In this document: piece by piece, positions 1 through 11,148 of the stretch
Position numbering within the stretch: the stretch's first letter is position 1
How the letters are laid out: each line of letters begins with the position of its first letter
Assembly (NCBI GenBank): GCA_009760855.2
Contig: WPIO01000089.1
Location: forward strand, 733,501-797,500
Length of the DNA stretch: 64,000 bases
Direction of reading: 5' to 3'
Origin: Cristatella mucedo
Lineage: Eukaryota > Bryozoa > Phylactolaemata > Cristatellidae
Position numbers and translations under genes: made by a program
The notes under the pieces: generated by a model
Seen by the model: the letters and a program-made list of their open reading frames with translations, nothing else
Databases searched by the model: none
What the model was told of the DNA's origin: nothing

Positions 1-571
1 TTTGATGCTCATTCAGCGATGCACGCCCTACGATGCCTAATTCCGTACGTTGGCCGATTCACTTTAATGGCACATCGCATGGCCACACTCGCAGCAAAGG
101 TCACACCCGCGATCGACTATTCTCCCGCGTTTGCATTCTGTCCAACTCCTACTATCACTAATACTGCCGAACGTCAGGCCGTTCGCGGATCTCTACCCTC
201 TGTCTGCACGATGTATCCCATTCAGTTTAAAAGCCACCTCTGCAAATCGCAAAACCTTGCTTTTTGAAACCTTAAGAGCTCGATCTTTGAGGCCACGCGC
301 AAAGAAATATCCTTCTTGCCCAACCTCTACTCAACGCTCCATTCGACTTGGCCTCGTCGGTGGAATGCCACAACGCGATCGGTGCCCAGTGTTCCTCGAG
401 CCGATGGAAAGAGCGCGATCATCTTGTGCGACCGCCGAATGTTGAGCAGCAAGCAGAGCGACAGACCACGTGACACGTGAGTGGCCATCGACGACTGGAG
501 AGCGAGGACCAGCGGCGTTCGTGCTAATCTAGTGCAGCTGAAACCGACCGCAGCTTCTTAAAAAAGAAAAA
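1..571. other. unassigned DNA, no gene seen
   Basis: Only short open frames without recognisable domains or consistent splice sites are present. No repeat family found elsewhere in the window was recognised here. Confidence 0.4.
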
Positions 572-688
572 TACGACGGCTGATGTATGCGACTGCGTCA
601 GCCATAAAAATACGATGGCTGACGTATGTGACTCCATCAGCCATAAAAATACGATGGCCAATGTACGTGACTCCGTCAGCCATCCTTT
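572..688. repeat. three tandem 39-bp units with internal inverted repeats
   Basis: Three adjacent units start at 572, 611 and 650 and share the frame tacg-A-Y-GGC...TCAGCCAT. Each carries GGCTGA near its left end and TCAGCC near its right end (the third is degenerate on the left, GGCCAA), so a single unit can fold into a hairpin. The first two are separated by an A-rich spacer (ATAAAAATAC). The middle unit contains TGACGTA, resembling a CRE/ATF half site, but function is inference only. Confidence 0.85.
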
Positions 689-1310
689 TTACGGCTCGTT
701 GCAATCCTTGCCGCGAGCGGTGCGAAAAAAATCGATGCTGGCGTACCGCTTTTCTTGCTCCCGCGTCTGCAAGATGGCCGAAATCAGGGAATTGACATCG
801 TCGCCAAGGCACCGTTCTACCTCGCTCGAGCTCGAAGTCTCAAGTCAAGCCTGCCTCAGCTCACCTCACGTGCCGATGCCGTCTCAGTGGCCTCGCCGCG
901 TCAGTTGTGCGGCTCGCTGTGCGTACGGCTCGGAGGTCTCTGCTGCTTGTCCTCGCTGTCGATAGCTAGATAATCTGCCCGCTTCACTCTCACTGCGGAT
1001 CGAAGTCGGATACTTTCTTCACTCTGGTACAATCTGGTACTTTCCTCACCGGAGGTACTATTTTTTCTCACCTTTAGCCTTTTCCACGGAAATTCAATTT
1101 TCAGCAATGAGACTACATTTTGCCCATTCGCATGTTAATTCTCGCGCGCCGTCGTTCAATCGGTCGGCGCAGGCGTCGTTCAATCGGCGGCGACTCTTGT
1201 GTTGCGGGACTTTCGCGCATTCAAAATTTTATGGGTGGATTGCATCGTAATGCAGCGTATGCCTCGCTGTGCGATTACTATATTACACATACATTTTTAG
1301 CTATGGGTTA
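689..1310. other. unassigned DNA, no gene seen
   Basis: No coding frame with recognisable similarity. Short runs of CpG-containing sequence occur, but no exon can be supported. Confidence 0.4.
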
Positions 1311-1376
1311 ATAATAATAATAACAATACATTTGATATACGCCCTCAGAGAACTCAATTCTCTTTCTAGGCACCTT
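1311..1376 (-). repeat. LINE-C 3' tail fragment
   Basis: AAT triplets are followed by the reverse complement of the tail AAGTGCCTAGAAAGAGATTGAGTTCTCTGAGGGCG. The same tail ends longer LINE-derived copies at 30822-31115 and 38750-39131. Only the terminal hairpin and its triplet tail are retained. Confidence 0.7.
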
Positions 1377-1779
1377 GCATTTGCTGAAAAGGAAGCACGA
1401 TCTAATGATTAGTGAAGTTGACGAAGACAGGAGAATTATGTAGTACTATGATGAGTCTTCTGGCGTGAGGATATTTTAATATTTAGTCTAGCTCTTGAGT
1501 GAGCCTCATTCGTTCGGTTGGACCCCAAGGTCTTCGCCAGGATTAGGTACTGGGACTTCAGGACCCAGGTGGCGAGTTCACGTTTTAATTCGAGTTAACT
1601 TGTATTGCCCCTGCAAGTGTTTCGAGTCGGTCGAGCTGGTCGCATACATAAGTTAGGCCGCGCCGGCTTCAGCTTGAGGGAGTCCCGCTGGTGACTACGC
1701 CCCCCCCCCAATCGGGTACCGGCGGGGCTGAATTACACGACTCCTCCCAAGTGCATGATCATGCACTCGTGCGATGACG
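1377..1779. other. unassigned DNA
   Basis: Nothing recognisable apart from a C9 run near 1702. Confidence 0.35.
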
Positions 1780-2260
1780 CCGCCGCATCGCTGCTGCGGG
1801 CGAGGGCGTCGTCGCTAGGGGGCGCTGGTACAGACTACGCCGTCAGCAGACCGCGCGAGAGAGCGCCGGCGCTCGCCACTCCGGAGGCAAGGCCTGGGCG
1901 CTCTTAGCTGCGGCGGCGGCGGCGCCGCCAGCCGCAGGATCGACATCAGGACGGACGATCGTACGGATCGTCCCGCGTCCGAGCGGCGGCGGCGGCGGCG
2001 GCGGCGGCGCCGCGGCTTCGCTCGCTCATGAGGTCCGCAGGAAGACGCCTTTTCGGCGGCGGTGTTGCCTTCCACGCCGACTTGTCCCGAGTCGACCGGT
2101 CGCCGGCCTAGACCGGCGACCGCGCGCGAGAGGCGACCAAGCCTGTCGGATTGACGGCGGCGGCGACAGGGGGATTAGCTTGCCCGCGCGGGCGCACTAC
2201 TCAGCGCCGCCGCCGACGCCACCAGCGAGCAGCTGGCGCGGGCGATAAAAAAAAATTAGG
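1780..2260. promoter_or_regulatory. CpG-rich island-like block
   Basis: The stretch is very rich in CG dinucleotides and includes a GGC/CGG trinucleotide run at about 1981-2010 and an inverted repeat at 2097-2122. It looks like an animal CpG island and may mark a promoter, but no coding exon with domain similarity was found beside it. The open frames on both strands here are Arg/Ala/Pro-rich, as expected from GC-rich DNA by chance. Confidence 0.45.
2097..2122. repeat. inverted repeat, 10-bp arms, 6-nt spacer
   Basis: CGGTCGCCGG at 2097-2106 is the exact reverse complement of CCGGCGACCG at 2113-2122, with CCTAGA between. It lies inside the CpG-rich block. Confidence 0.9.
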
Positions 2261-4340
2261 AGGCGCACGGAAATGGCACGGCCTGCCGCTCGTCGGACTC
2301 GGAATGCGCACCGCTCTCTTAAGTATGTGACTCACCGAGCCCCCCACCCCCCCCACACAAACCTTTTGTGGCGAGTACGCAGAAGGGAAGCGATTGATGA
2401 GCTATTTCTACCCGGTCGTCGCTGTCGGAAGCTGGGTCGCACAGGTGGGGGGAGAGGAGGCGCCGGGAGATGCTATCTAAGCCAGCCACTTGCAGGAGAC
2501 AGGCGTCAGTGCTGCGTCCAATGTGCAATGGCCTCGCTCGTCTGTGCGTCGTCCCTTGCGTCGTGCGATTCAATCTAGCGGCTGCACACAATAAGCCCGC
2601 GAACAATGGCCATCCTTAACGTCGCACAATTCAATACGACGTTTACTACTCCGACAGCTGCAACATAAGCCCGAGAGTTCTGGCCGAGTAACGAACGATG
2701 CCACAGCTGTGCACTTGGCCTAGCCCAGAAGAGGATGTGCCAGCCTTAGCATTCGTACAGGAGCCGTTGGAAGGGTTTCCAATAGCAGCATCTCGTCCCA
2801 GTGCGTAGTTTAGTATTATCAAAGTACAGTCGAGCGCTGCAAGCTGGGACGCTACAACGTGCTCGCGTGCAACTATGTATCTACTGCCTCACCCGTGGTG
2901 GACGGCTCAAAGACTGATGCATTTTTTTGCAATCCCTGTCCCGTACCCACAGAAGAAAAGCTTTGAGGAAGGCTCAAGTTATCCAACTAGGATTGACGAG
3001 CTCCAAGGACCAATCGACAAGGCTGCCTCAAGCTTATTGTCATGGAAGCACCACTGAACGCATTAGCAGTCCCTGTCCGAGGGAGAGGCGTTAAGGCTTT
3101 ACCATATCCCACTGGTATGAACCGACCCCAATGACTAATCCGCAACCGACTAACCTGGCACCGCAGGCAGTGGCTGGCTACTCATGTAGGAGCAGTCGTG
3201 TCAAGTTCACGACCGATCTTAACAAAAAATCTACCACTAACCACATTTCGACATGGATGAATGAAGCGACCAAATACTCGGTGGTCAGACGATTACTCTT
3301 GACTACAAGACCAGGTAAAGTTACCGACCGGGTTTTGACATCATGCTGCAGGCTGTTCGACGCCATGTGTCAAGGCATACGACCTTCACTCGAGTCATGA
3401 GTTATTGCTATCACATTTGAGCACTCGTTTCATCAGTATGAGCAACGCAGCAAAAATACTCAATAGCTTCAATGTGAACTTTATTTTCAACAGCAAATCT
3501 GCAGATTCCACTAAGCTGACAGCAAAACCATGCCAAAGAAAACTGACCCCCCCCCCGACCCAGTTTCGGGTGGCACCTGACCTTTCGACCCGCATCACTG
3601 GTGCTCATTGTTGCGAGGCCGTGCAAGTAGCGAATTCCATCTCCACCAGTCCGTAAGGGCATGAATCACGGACGCCTAATGACAACTATTAATCATGTGG
3701 TGTCAGGCCTTTCAGGTCTGGTAGATCACAGCATCCCGGGAGTTGCAGGTTTGGCCATCCGGTTCCAGCAGTGGTCTTAAGCATCTACATGATAAAAGCT
3801 TTATACAAAAATAGCACCACGATAGCCAGTAAACGCTCATAGCCATTGGCAGGCGTTTCCCGTAACACTTACTCTTTAGAGGCTTGAAATAAACGCGAAC
3901 GGTTGTCGCTGTAGTCATAGCTGTGGTCCAAGTCGTAGATGCCGCGTGAGCCAGCGTACAGAACTGGATCGTAGCTACTATTCAGCGAGCAGACCCACGT
4001 TGTTGAACGACTACGCAACGATCATCCTGCGTCGGCGGAGCGCGCTACAGTACCACCGTCGGCCACACTGTACGCAGCAGCGGCACCGAAAAAATGTAGT
4101 GCAACTTGGAGCAGAGCACATAAAATAAAGAAAACGAGAGCACGCGACGCTTGCGATTCACGTAATAGCTAAACACACGACGCCCCGGAAAACAAGGGGC
4201 CACTAGTGCTTTCTGCTAACATGTCGCGGGAGGGCAGGTGCTGGTACGCTTCTCCGCGTGCCCTTATCAGTTCTCCGTCCAGTAGAAGTAAGCACACTGG
4301 GGCGGAGAAGTGAAAAGGAAGCGCGGAAAAAAAGCCCGCC
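2261..4340. other. unassigned DNA, no gene seen
   Basis: About 2 kb of mixed composition with short homopolymer C runs (2340s, 3549). No domain-bearing frame, tRNA or repeat family was recognised. Confidence 0.35.
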
Positions 4341-5260
4341 GCGCGGCCGGACACGCACCACGAGGCGACCGCCATTGATGGCGGTCGCCGTGCGGCCGTA
4401 ATTGCTTTCGTTGAGCGGAAGGCCGCGACCCGAGTGATGGCGCCGCCGCGCCGACTTACCGGATCGGTCGATTTCAATACGCCAACGCGGCTCACTTAAG
4501 AGCTGCTCGCTCGCGCGTGCGGGACCGTTGCGATCGGCGTCGCGGCCTCGCCCGACGGGGAGGCCGCGTGGTGCACGCGGGCCGCGCAGTAATCAATCAA
4601 TACAGCGGCGCATCCACCTACCTTCCGTCGAGCGAGCGGGGCACATCGCTTCGCTCTACTTACGAGCTCAAGACCAGAACGCAACGACGGGACACGACCG
4701 TCAACGGGGCCGGGCGGCGCGGCGTGCTCGCTCTCTCGCTGGGCGAACGTCGACTGGCGGGCGCACACCCGCGCCGCCGGCGAACACCCGTATGAATGTC
4801 ATTTCCGCTCTTCCGCCGCCCGCAGCGATTGACCGCATTGACCCGACACGATTTATGACGCGTTCCCGCCCCCTTCCCAACCCGCCGCGCCCGAGGCCGG
4901 GCCGTACGGCTCCGGCGGCTAGCGGCACAGCTTGTCGCTAGAGAACTCGAAATCCCTTGAACGGCCGCCCTAAATAGGCAACGGCAGGAGCGGCGCTCGG
5001 CGGCATACTCACGCGGGAGGGACGGCGACGAGGAGGAAGGACGCGGCGCACCCACCCAGGAGTTGAAGCGCCGGCTGTCGAGCGGGCGGTCGACTGGCGG
5101 GCGGACAGGGCGACCTGTCCATCCGCCGCCGCGTTGGCTCCTCCCCTCCCAGCTGCAGCATCGATTAGCACGCGGGCCCCGCGCGTCGCATGAGAGCCCT
5201 TCAGCGGAATGGCCCGCCGATTCCCCGCACGGCAATAGCAACAGCAAAGTCCCGGGCGTG
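4341..5260. promoter_or_regulatory. CpG-rich island-like block with minus-strand splice-donor-like sites
   Basis: CG dinucleotides are dense throughout. Read on the minus strand, two strong donor-like sequences occur: CCG|GTAAGTCGG (last exon base 4460) and CGC|GTGAGTATG (last exon base 5013). This is what the first exons of a leftward-transcribed gene in a CpG-island promoter would look like. No protein could be assigned; the longest minus-strand frame (5247-4660, 195 codons) is compositionally biased and unlike any family I know. Confidence 0.4.
4364..4389. repeat. near-perfect palindrome, 12-bp arms
   Basis: GGCGACCGCCAT and ATGGCGGTCGCC flank a two-base centre (TG). Each arm holds a GCCAT core of the kind bound by YY1. 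The site lies in a CpG-rich block, so a regulatory role is possible but inferred. Confidence 0.85.
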
Positions 5261-6060
5261 AAAAAATCTTACCCTATGGCAGTCTCCGAAAACCGATTTA
5301 ACTCATCCTGTTCACAACTTTAACTGACTGGCGCAGCAGCAAATTAGCGTCGCCTCGCCGGATCTGAGACGGCAACCTATCCGCAATACGGCAGGTCAAC
5401 ATGGCGGCCTCGATCGTCCATTTGTGTCGCTGGCTGCCGTCGGCGCAGTAATGAATGACGCGTTCATTCGCAAGGGTCGCGCACGCACGCCCGCACGTAT
5501 CGTTGAGGTCCAGCGCGTTCGCGCTCGACCTCCGCTACCTGCGCGACCGCAGTATGCTCGGATCACTAGCGGGCGAGCGAATGCCGGCGTGTCAATTGGC
5601 TCTAGAAGATTCTGCGGCACAATTCGGACGGCCCGGCGTATTGTATCTGTCTAGCCAAACGACGTGCTCCCCCCCCCTTTTTTTAGGTGCGCAGCGCAGT
5701 GCGAAAGCCTGGCCTGCGGTTTGAATGCGTACTCGGGTTAATTCAGAGGCGGCCTGACCGACGGGGACCTACCCATCCCGACCCGTCGGTGAGTGGGGCT
5801 GGGCGTCTCAGCCCGGACGCTTTTAAACCGACTCGGCGTAAAAAAAAAACTCGGCAGAGGCGACTCGACGGCCGATCGACCCGCCAGGCTGCACGGTGGC
5901 TGCACCGGCGCCCACGCTCGGAGCGGAATTGAGAGAGGAAGCTGGGAAGGCGCGGACGACATCGCTACTGCGATCCTCGCCCTTACCCGCACCGCCACGC
6001 CTTGCCTGCTCGCCCCTCGCGACCACCTGTTGCAGCCCTCTAGTAGCAAGACGGACGACA
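5261..6060. promoter_or_regulatory. second CpG-rich stretch
   Basis: CpG-rich sequence continues after a short gap, with frames of Arg/Pro/Ser-rich composition on both strands. No conserved protein or splice structure was recognised. It may form one broad promoter region with the preceding block. Confidence 0.3.
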
Positions 6061-7450
6061 CGGGCCCTACGGCAGTCTTCTTTGATGCTCTGCAGTTTTA
6101 CAGCTTCTATTCATCATTGTATATGTTGACGTATATTTACAGCTTCTAGTCAATCGTATTACTATCCAGCATCGCATTGCTATTCATCTTTGCTTTCAGA
6201 CACTCTAATACGCCCGCGGAGTGAGTCATTCAAGGTTCACTGCGTAACTTGATAAAAGCCGAAGCTCGCGCCTGCGGCGCTGAGCAAATTTATAGCTCGG
6301 CCTCGGCCGTTCATAAACGCGCATGTGTCGCTAATCAAAGCTAATGGCAGCCTCGAATACTACACTCGGCACCATAAAAAGCTCCTCTGACGGACTGCCC
6401 CTCAATCGGTGCGAGGTCAAAAGATTGCCCGCGCCTGCTTGTTTCTTGCAACTAGAAATCGCCGTAAAACCGCGGTGCTCTCTGCCATCGTAGGTGCGTA
6501 GAAGCTAGGGATTCGTTTCTGCTGGCTGAACCCACCGATGTGTCACCCAGTGATGATGGGCCCTCAACCCGTCCTCCTCCCCCCCCCTCCCCGGTGGCCG
6601 GGGCTTTTTGGAAAGGCTCAATGCCGCAGCTGCCGCCTTTCACCGACCTCGGCCGGTGCGACTTCGTGCTCGCCGGTACCTTCTGCTCTGTACTTTTGAA
6701 GCAAAGGACCACAGTAAAAGATGGGGAGTCGCTTGCCGTCTTCATTAATATGCAAGGCGGACGCGAGGTATCTACAAACGGCGAGCAATCTGAGAGAAGG
6801 CGATCTATGCAGTCATACTCTGGAGATTTGCAAGAAGGCTAGGCATTTTACCACGGTTACTCGTCCAACGGGCAAAATCACCCCGATTAGGTGCCAAGGC
6901 TGAGAGTGCTATTGAAAAAAAACTCCAGCATAACACCACTCGCCTAGTCCTTGCGGCTTCGTAGAGTTACAGACGGAGTTGCGTTACATTGCGAGTAGCC
7001 CGAGACGCCCCCTGCCAGCCCCTACGTCCTCGGTACTCCTACGAGCTGGGTAAACCCTCAGGCCCAGCTCGATAAAGATAACAAGTGGTCATCATGATTA
7101 CGCCGACATTTCGTACAGACCGTCGAGTCTCTGCTCGTGTTTATTATTCCCGACTGCAGCAGGGGCTTGCAGTTTATCTGCTGGCACTCGTATCGCATGG
7201 CTTGCAAAGCCAACAGCACAATGGCTGCTTGTTGTAAGGTCTTGAGCCGAGCCGAGCTCACGAAGACGAGAAGTTCTATCGCAGCTGCTAAGTTAGATGT
7301 AGGAACGCGGGAGCGGTGGAGCGCTAGATTTCATCAAGGCAGCACCGTTCAGCACCCCGGCGTGCTGCAACTACATCTACCCGAGAACTTGGTGGCTTTG
7401 TGTCCACCGATGAGACTATTGTAGGGCGAGCAGGTGAAGGCTTCGCCTGG
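6061..7450. other. unassigned DNA, no gene seen
   Basis: No recognisable coding exon or repeat family. C-rich runs are present near 6577-6590. Confidence 0.35.
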
Positions 7451-7600
7451 GTCTTGGCCCAGAGGTAGGGTGCTCGTTCTTCACGACTCAGATCGTGGGT
7501 TTGAGTCCTGAAGCAGACAATCCTTTATTGCTCTCTGCAAGCGGGGTTATAGCCTCCATGGCTCTTCTGCCGCTATAAAAACGAGGCTGTTATTTCAGCT
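7451..7600 (+). repeat. SINE type S2 (tRNA-derived head)
   Basis: The head reads GGCCCAGAGGTAGGGTGCTCG then a copy of the pol III B box (GGTTTGAGTCC). It is followed by the S1/S2 body with an inverted repeat around a Gly/Ala-codon-like stem, and the shared tail GCTCTTCTGCCGCTATAAAAACGAGGCTGTTATTTCAGCT. At least eight related copies occur in the window. Confidence 0.8.
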
Positions 7601-7882
7601 GACATTTATGTTTACCTGTAGCACTACTGAATGTGTAGATGTAAACCACCACACGCCACAGCACTCAAATAATAATAATAATACTAACAATATATTTTTT
7701 TATAGCATCCATTACCAGCATAATCACCATACAGGTGAGTTACAACTCGCTGCAAGAGGAGCAGTAACCAATAGTTAATGACCTACAGTCAAACATCTCT
7801 AGACATCGTGCAGACTAATTTTTTTATAAAGCAGAATAGAATGCTAGAAAGAAGAGCCGACCAGCTATCACCACCGCTTGTA

Positions 7883-7966
7883 GTGGGCTATAAAAACTAA
7901 TCACTACAGGACTCGAACCCACTACCTAGGTCGTGAAGAGCGAGCACCTTACCCCTGGGCCGACAT
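7883..7966 (-). repeat. SINE type S2, partial
   Basis: On the minus strand this retains the head and B box (read as GGACTCGAACCC on plus) and the start of the Pol III A-box region. The body is deleted, so it is joined early to a CTATAAAAA tail remnant. Confidence 0.7.
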
Positions 7967-7989
7967 CCTACGTGTAGGTGTCAATAGCT

Positions 7990-8395
7990 ATCGCGTCTGA
8001 TCCCTGTCTAAGATTAAGAACTGCCTTCAACGGTGGCTTTCAAAAAATTTAACTACCTCTATAGTTCTGTCTCGGTTAGATGTAATTCTCTAAAAAGCCA
8101 CAGCTGGCTATGAAAATGGCTGCAAGGCTAGTTTGCAAATCCCAGAGGTTTGACCATGTGTCTTCTTTGCTAAAAGAGCTAGGATGGCTGCCGGATGACC
8201 AACGGATACAGAGCAAAGTGCTTATGCTGACTCACAAGGCCGGCCACGGCTTGGGTCTTCCATACCTAGCTGAACTGTTGCACCAGTTTCAGCTTCCTCG
8301 TGCCCTCAGGTCCTGTGTGGACAATAAATTAGCTGTTCCATTCCTCTGCTTAAAGACCGTTGGCGACAGAAGCTTTTGCTGTACAAGTCCTAGAC
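7990..8395 (+). pseudogene. LINE-A reverse transcriptase, 3' fragment
   Basis: The translated segment matches the C-terminal part of the LINE-A protein at 9230-9660: SLSKI..., KMAARLVCKSQRFDHVS, LTHKAGHG, LRSCVDNKLAVPFL. It is interrupted by a stop and a small deletion near 8085. It ends abruptly at CCTAGAC and is joined directly to the middle of another LINE-A copy. LINE-A is a CR1/L2-like non-LTR retrotransposon judging from its reverse transcriptase motifs. Confidence 0.8.
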
Positions 8396-9950
8396 GTTAA
8401 GTATATCCCTATAGAGGTCCTTACAAACTATCGCCCAGTTTCCCTTCTTTCTTTCTTATCAAAGATTCTTGCAAAAATATTTGCTAAGCAGCTGGTTGAA
8501 CATATTGAAAATAATGGAATGTCAGAAACATTTCAATCAGGGTTCAAGAGGCAGCACTCCACTGAAACTGCTCTCCTCCGTGTTAAAAATGACATTCTAC
8601 GTGGCAACGACGACGGGAATGTCACCGCCCTAGCTCTGCTAGATCTGTCTGCTGCCTTCGACACCATTGATCACGAGGTTCTGCTTGAATGATTGAGAAA
8701 AACGATCGGTCTGGCAGACGAAGCACTGGCGTGGTTTAAATCGTACTTGTCTGATCGTGTTCAATCCGTGTCGTGTGGGGGTCAGGTCTCACACACGAGA
8801 AGGGTCACCTGTGGAGTCCTTCAAGGGTCTGTACTCGGTCCCTTGCTGTTCTCCATTTATACACAACCTCTGGGAAAAGTGATTGAGGCCTATGGAATAG
8901 GATATCACTTTTATGCTGAAGATACTCAGTTATATTTGTCATTCAAACTATTGGAATCTGCTGCGGCAACTGAGAAACTGAATGCTTACCTTGCCGATAT
9001 TCGATCCTGGATGTCGGAAAACTTCCTGAAATTAAATGATGATAAAACCGAACTGCTGCTCATAGGACACCCTAAGCGTGTGACTGGATTAAAAGGCTTT
9101 GCTCTTCTAATACGTGATGATGCTATTGTGCGACCATCACCACGTGCTCGAAATTTAGGTGTCGTGTTCGACAGCTGCCTCAATTTTAAAAGCTTTATTC
9201 AGAAGACTGCTTCTACAGCTAACCATCGCTTCCGATCCCTATCCAAGATTAGGGGCTGTCTTCCACAGTGGCTTGTAAAAAATTTAACTAGCACCTTAGT
9301 TCTGTCTCGGCTTCATTATTGTAATTCCCTATTGGCTGGGCTGCCCAAGAAAGCTATTAGGCCACTGCAGCAGACTATGAATATGGCTGCAAGGCTGGTT
9401 TTTAAGTCCCAGCGGTTTGAGCACGTGTCTCCTTTGCTAAAAGAGCTAGGATGGATGCCGGTTGAGCAACGGATACAAAGCAAAGTTCTTACGCTGACCC
9501 ACAAGGCCCGCCACGGCTTGGCTCCTTCGTACCTAGCTGAACTGCTGCATCTGTTTCAGCCTGTTCGCGCCCTCAGGTCCTGTGTGGACAATAAATTAGC
9601 TGTGCCATTCCTCCGCTTAAAGACCGTTGGCGACAGAAGCTTTAGCTCTGCAGGTCCTAGACTGTGGAACTAGCTTCCACAATTCTTACGCAACGACAAC
9701 TACTCTCCTACGGCCGACTATGGCTCATCCTTTTCAGCGGTCCTGAACTGCTACTTCTATGCTACTCACTACCTCAACTGCTCTCCTGACTCTGCTATGC
9801 TTCCCACTTTCTCTTTGTTGCGTGAGACGAAGTCTGTTGGCTACCGAATGCGTACCGAAAGCCGCTTAGGCTGTGAGTGCGCTATACAAAACTCTCCTGC
9901 GTAACACCCACGTGGTCTTTATGACTTTGTGGAGTTACAGACGGAGATAT
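8396..9950 (+). pseudogene. LINE-A (CR1/L2-like) reverse transcriptase, 5'-truncated and inactivated
   Basis: The frame shows ordered non-LTR reverse transcriptase blocks: TNYRPVSLLSFLSKI (fingers), FQSGFKRQHSTETAL, LLDLSAAFDTIDHE (palm, first catalytic Asp), GVLQGSVLGPLLFSIY, and the active-site block HFYAEDTQLYLSF at about 8906-8944. The C-terminal thumb follows. It is broken by an in-frame TGA at 8690-8692 (an Arg codon elsewhere, consistent with CGA to TGA decay) and by TAG at 9671-9673. The active site reads YAED where YADD is usual, so even without the stops it would probably be inactive. There is no endonuclease domain or 5' end. The 3' end, through GGAGTTACAGACGGAGATA, matches the copies at 13601-13895 and 31940-32492. 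Confidence 0.9.
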
Positions 9951-10555
9951 ATGGCATGACATGCAGCTACCCAGGATCGTGGCTCTGGCCACGTGAAACC
10001 AGGACGACGGCCAGTCGGCAGCGATAGCGCGTAAATGGGCTCGCTCTGAAAAGGCTTGGCAGTCGGTACCAGCAGCGGCGGACGCCAAGGTATCAGTCAC
10101 CCAGTTGTCGCTGCCGAACTATATTTTTCCTTTTTTCTTGTTGGGGATTGTTGTGACCACTCGTGGTCGGCCACCGAGAGCGAGCAAATTCTAACGCCCC
10201 CCCCCCCGCCGCATCTTTCTAGAAAATCGTGGCTGCGAGCTTTGCAAGGTAGCGAAATGCTTTCAGAGGGCTCTGTTCTTCCTAGTAGGGCAGATACAGT
10301 GCCCTAGTGCTGCGCTGCCTAAGACTGGAAACCACACTGCCGGGAGGGGGGGGGGAGAGTGTCAAAGGCGTAGAAGGGCCAAATAAGACAGTGCAAGGTG
10401 CAGCGCCGGTCAGCTAATCCCTCGATGCGTCACTGCGCTCCGGCCAGGCTGGCCAAACTCCTGACGGTTGTGTGCATGCCTTCCAGTCAGTCACGAGTCA
10501 GTCGGCAATGCGGGGCTCGATCGAATCGCCGAATAAAAAAAAAAAAATACTAGCC
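9951..10555. other. unassigned DNA
   Basis: No gene seen. It contains C/G homopolymers (about 10197-10207, 10345-10353) and an A13 run just before the next SINE. Confidence 0.35.
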
Positions 10556-10718
10556 AATTGAACAGCATCTTTTTATAGCGACAGAAGAGCCTCTACGGCT
10601 ATCGCCGCCGCTTGCAGCGGCGATAAAGGATCGTCCACTGCAGGAATCGAACCCACGACCTCGGGCCGGAGGTCGTGAAAACAAACCGCCTTACCTAGTG
10701 TGCCATCACGGCTAACCA
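10556..10718 (-). repeat. SINE type S1, near full length
   Basis: On the minus strand it reads TGGTTAGCCGTGATGGCACACTAGGTAAGGCGG, a B box (GGTTCGATTCC), a central hairpin around GCCGCTGCAAGCGGCGGCGATAG, and the tail GCTCTTCTGTCGCTATAAAAAG. It is a close relative of the copies at 10962, 45123, 48414 and 53514. Confidence 0.85.
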
Positions 10719-10961
10719 CGAAGACCCTCGCTCGGCAGCGGGTGCCTCGGCGGCCACCGGCGGCCACTAGAGAAGGACCGCTGAGCCATCCAAAGCGGTC
10801 TTCTGATGACTGGCAGGGTCGCTTATTGCATATTCTCCGATGGGACGAGTTGCCTAGCAGGTAGGTTATCTCTCGAGTGGCGCTAGATCGCCTGAAGTCC
10901 GATCCTTGCGCCTTGAAATTAAGCCAGCGGAAGTGCTTGACGACTGAATCGCCGATGTTTT

Positions 10962-11131
10962 GGTGAGCCGTAATGGCTCACTAGGTAAGGCGGTTGCTTT
11001 TCACGACCTCGGCCCCGAGGTCATGGGTTCGAATCCTGTGGTGGGCGATCCTTTATCGCCACTGCAAGCGGTGGCGATAGCCGTCAAGGCTCTTCTGTCG
11101 CTATACAAAAGAGGCTGTTAAATCAGCTGTT
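10962..11131 (+). repeat. SINE type S1, full length
   Basis: One of the best copies: tRNA-like head TGGTGAGCCGTAATGGCTCACTAGGTAAGGCGG, B box GGTTCGAATCC, body hairpin and tail CTATACAAAAGAGGCTGTTAAATCAGCT followed by a T-rich run that could terminate pol III. It sits 240 bp from an inverted S1 copy, so the two could pair. Confidence 0.9.
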
Positions 11132-11148
11132 TTTTTTAATTTTTTTTT

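Noticed and set aside
4660-5247. 195-codon minus-strand frame
   Set aside because: Compositionally biased frame in a CpG-rich block with long frames in other phases too; a donor-like site falls inside it, arguing against one continuous coding exon.
10962-11060. tRNA gene suggested by A/B-box-like sequence
   Set aside because: The acceptor and anticodon stems do not pair as a cloverleaf, and the same sequence recurs with a common tail, so it is a SINE.
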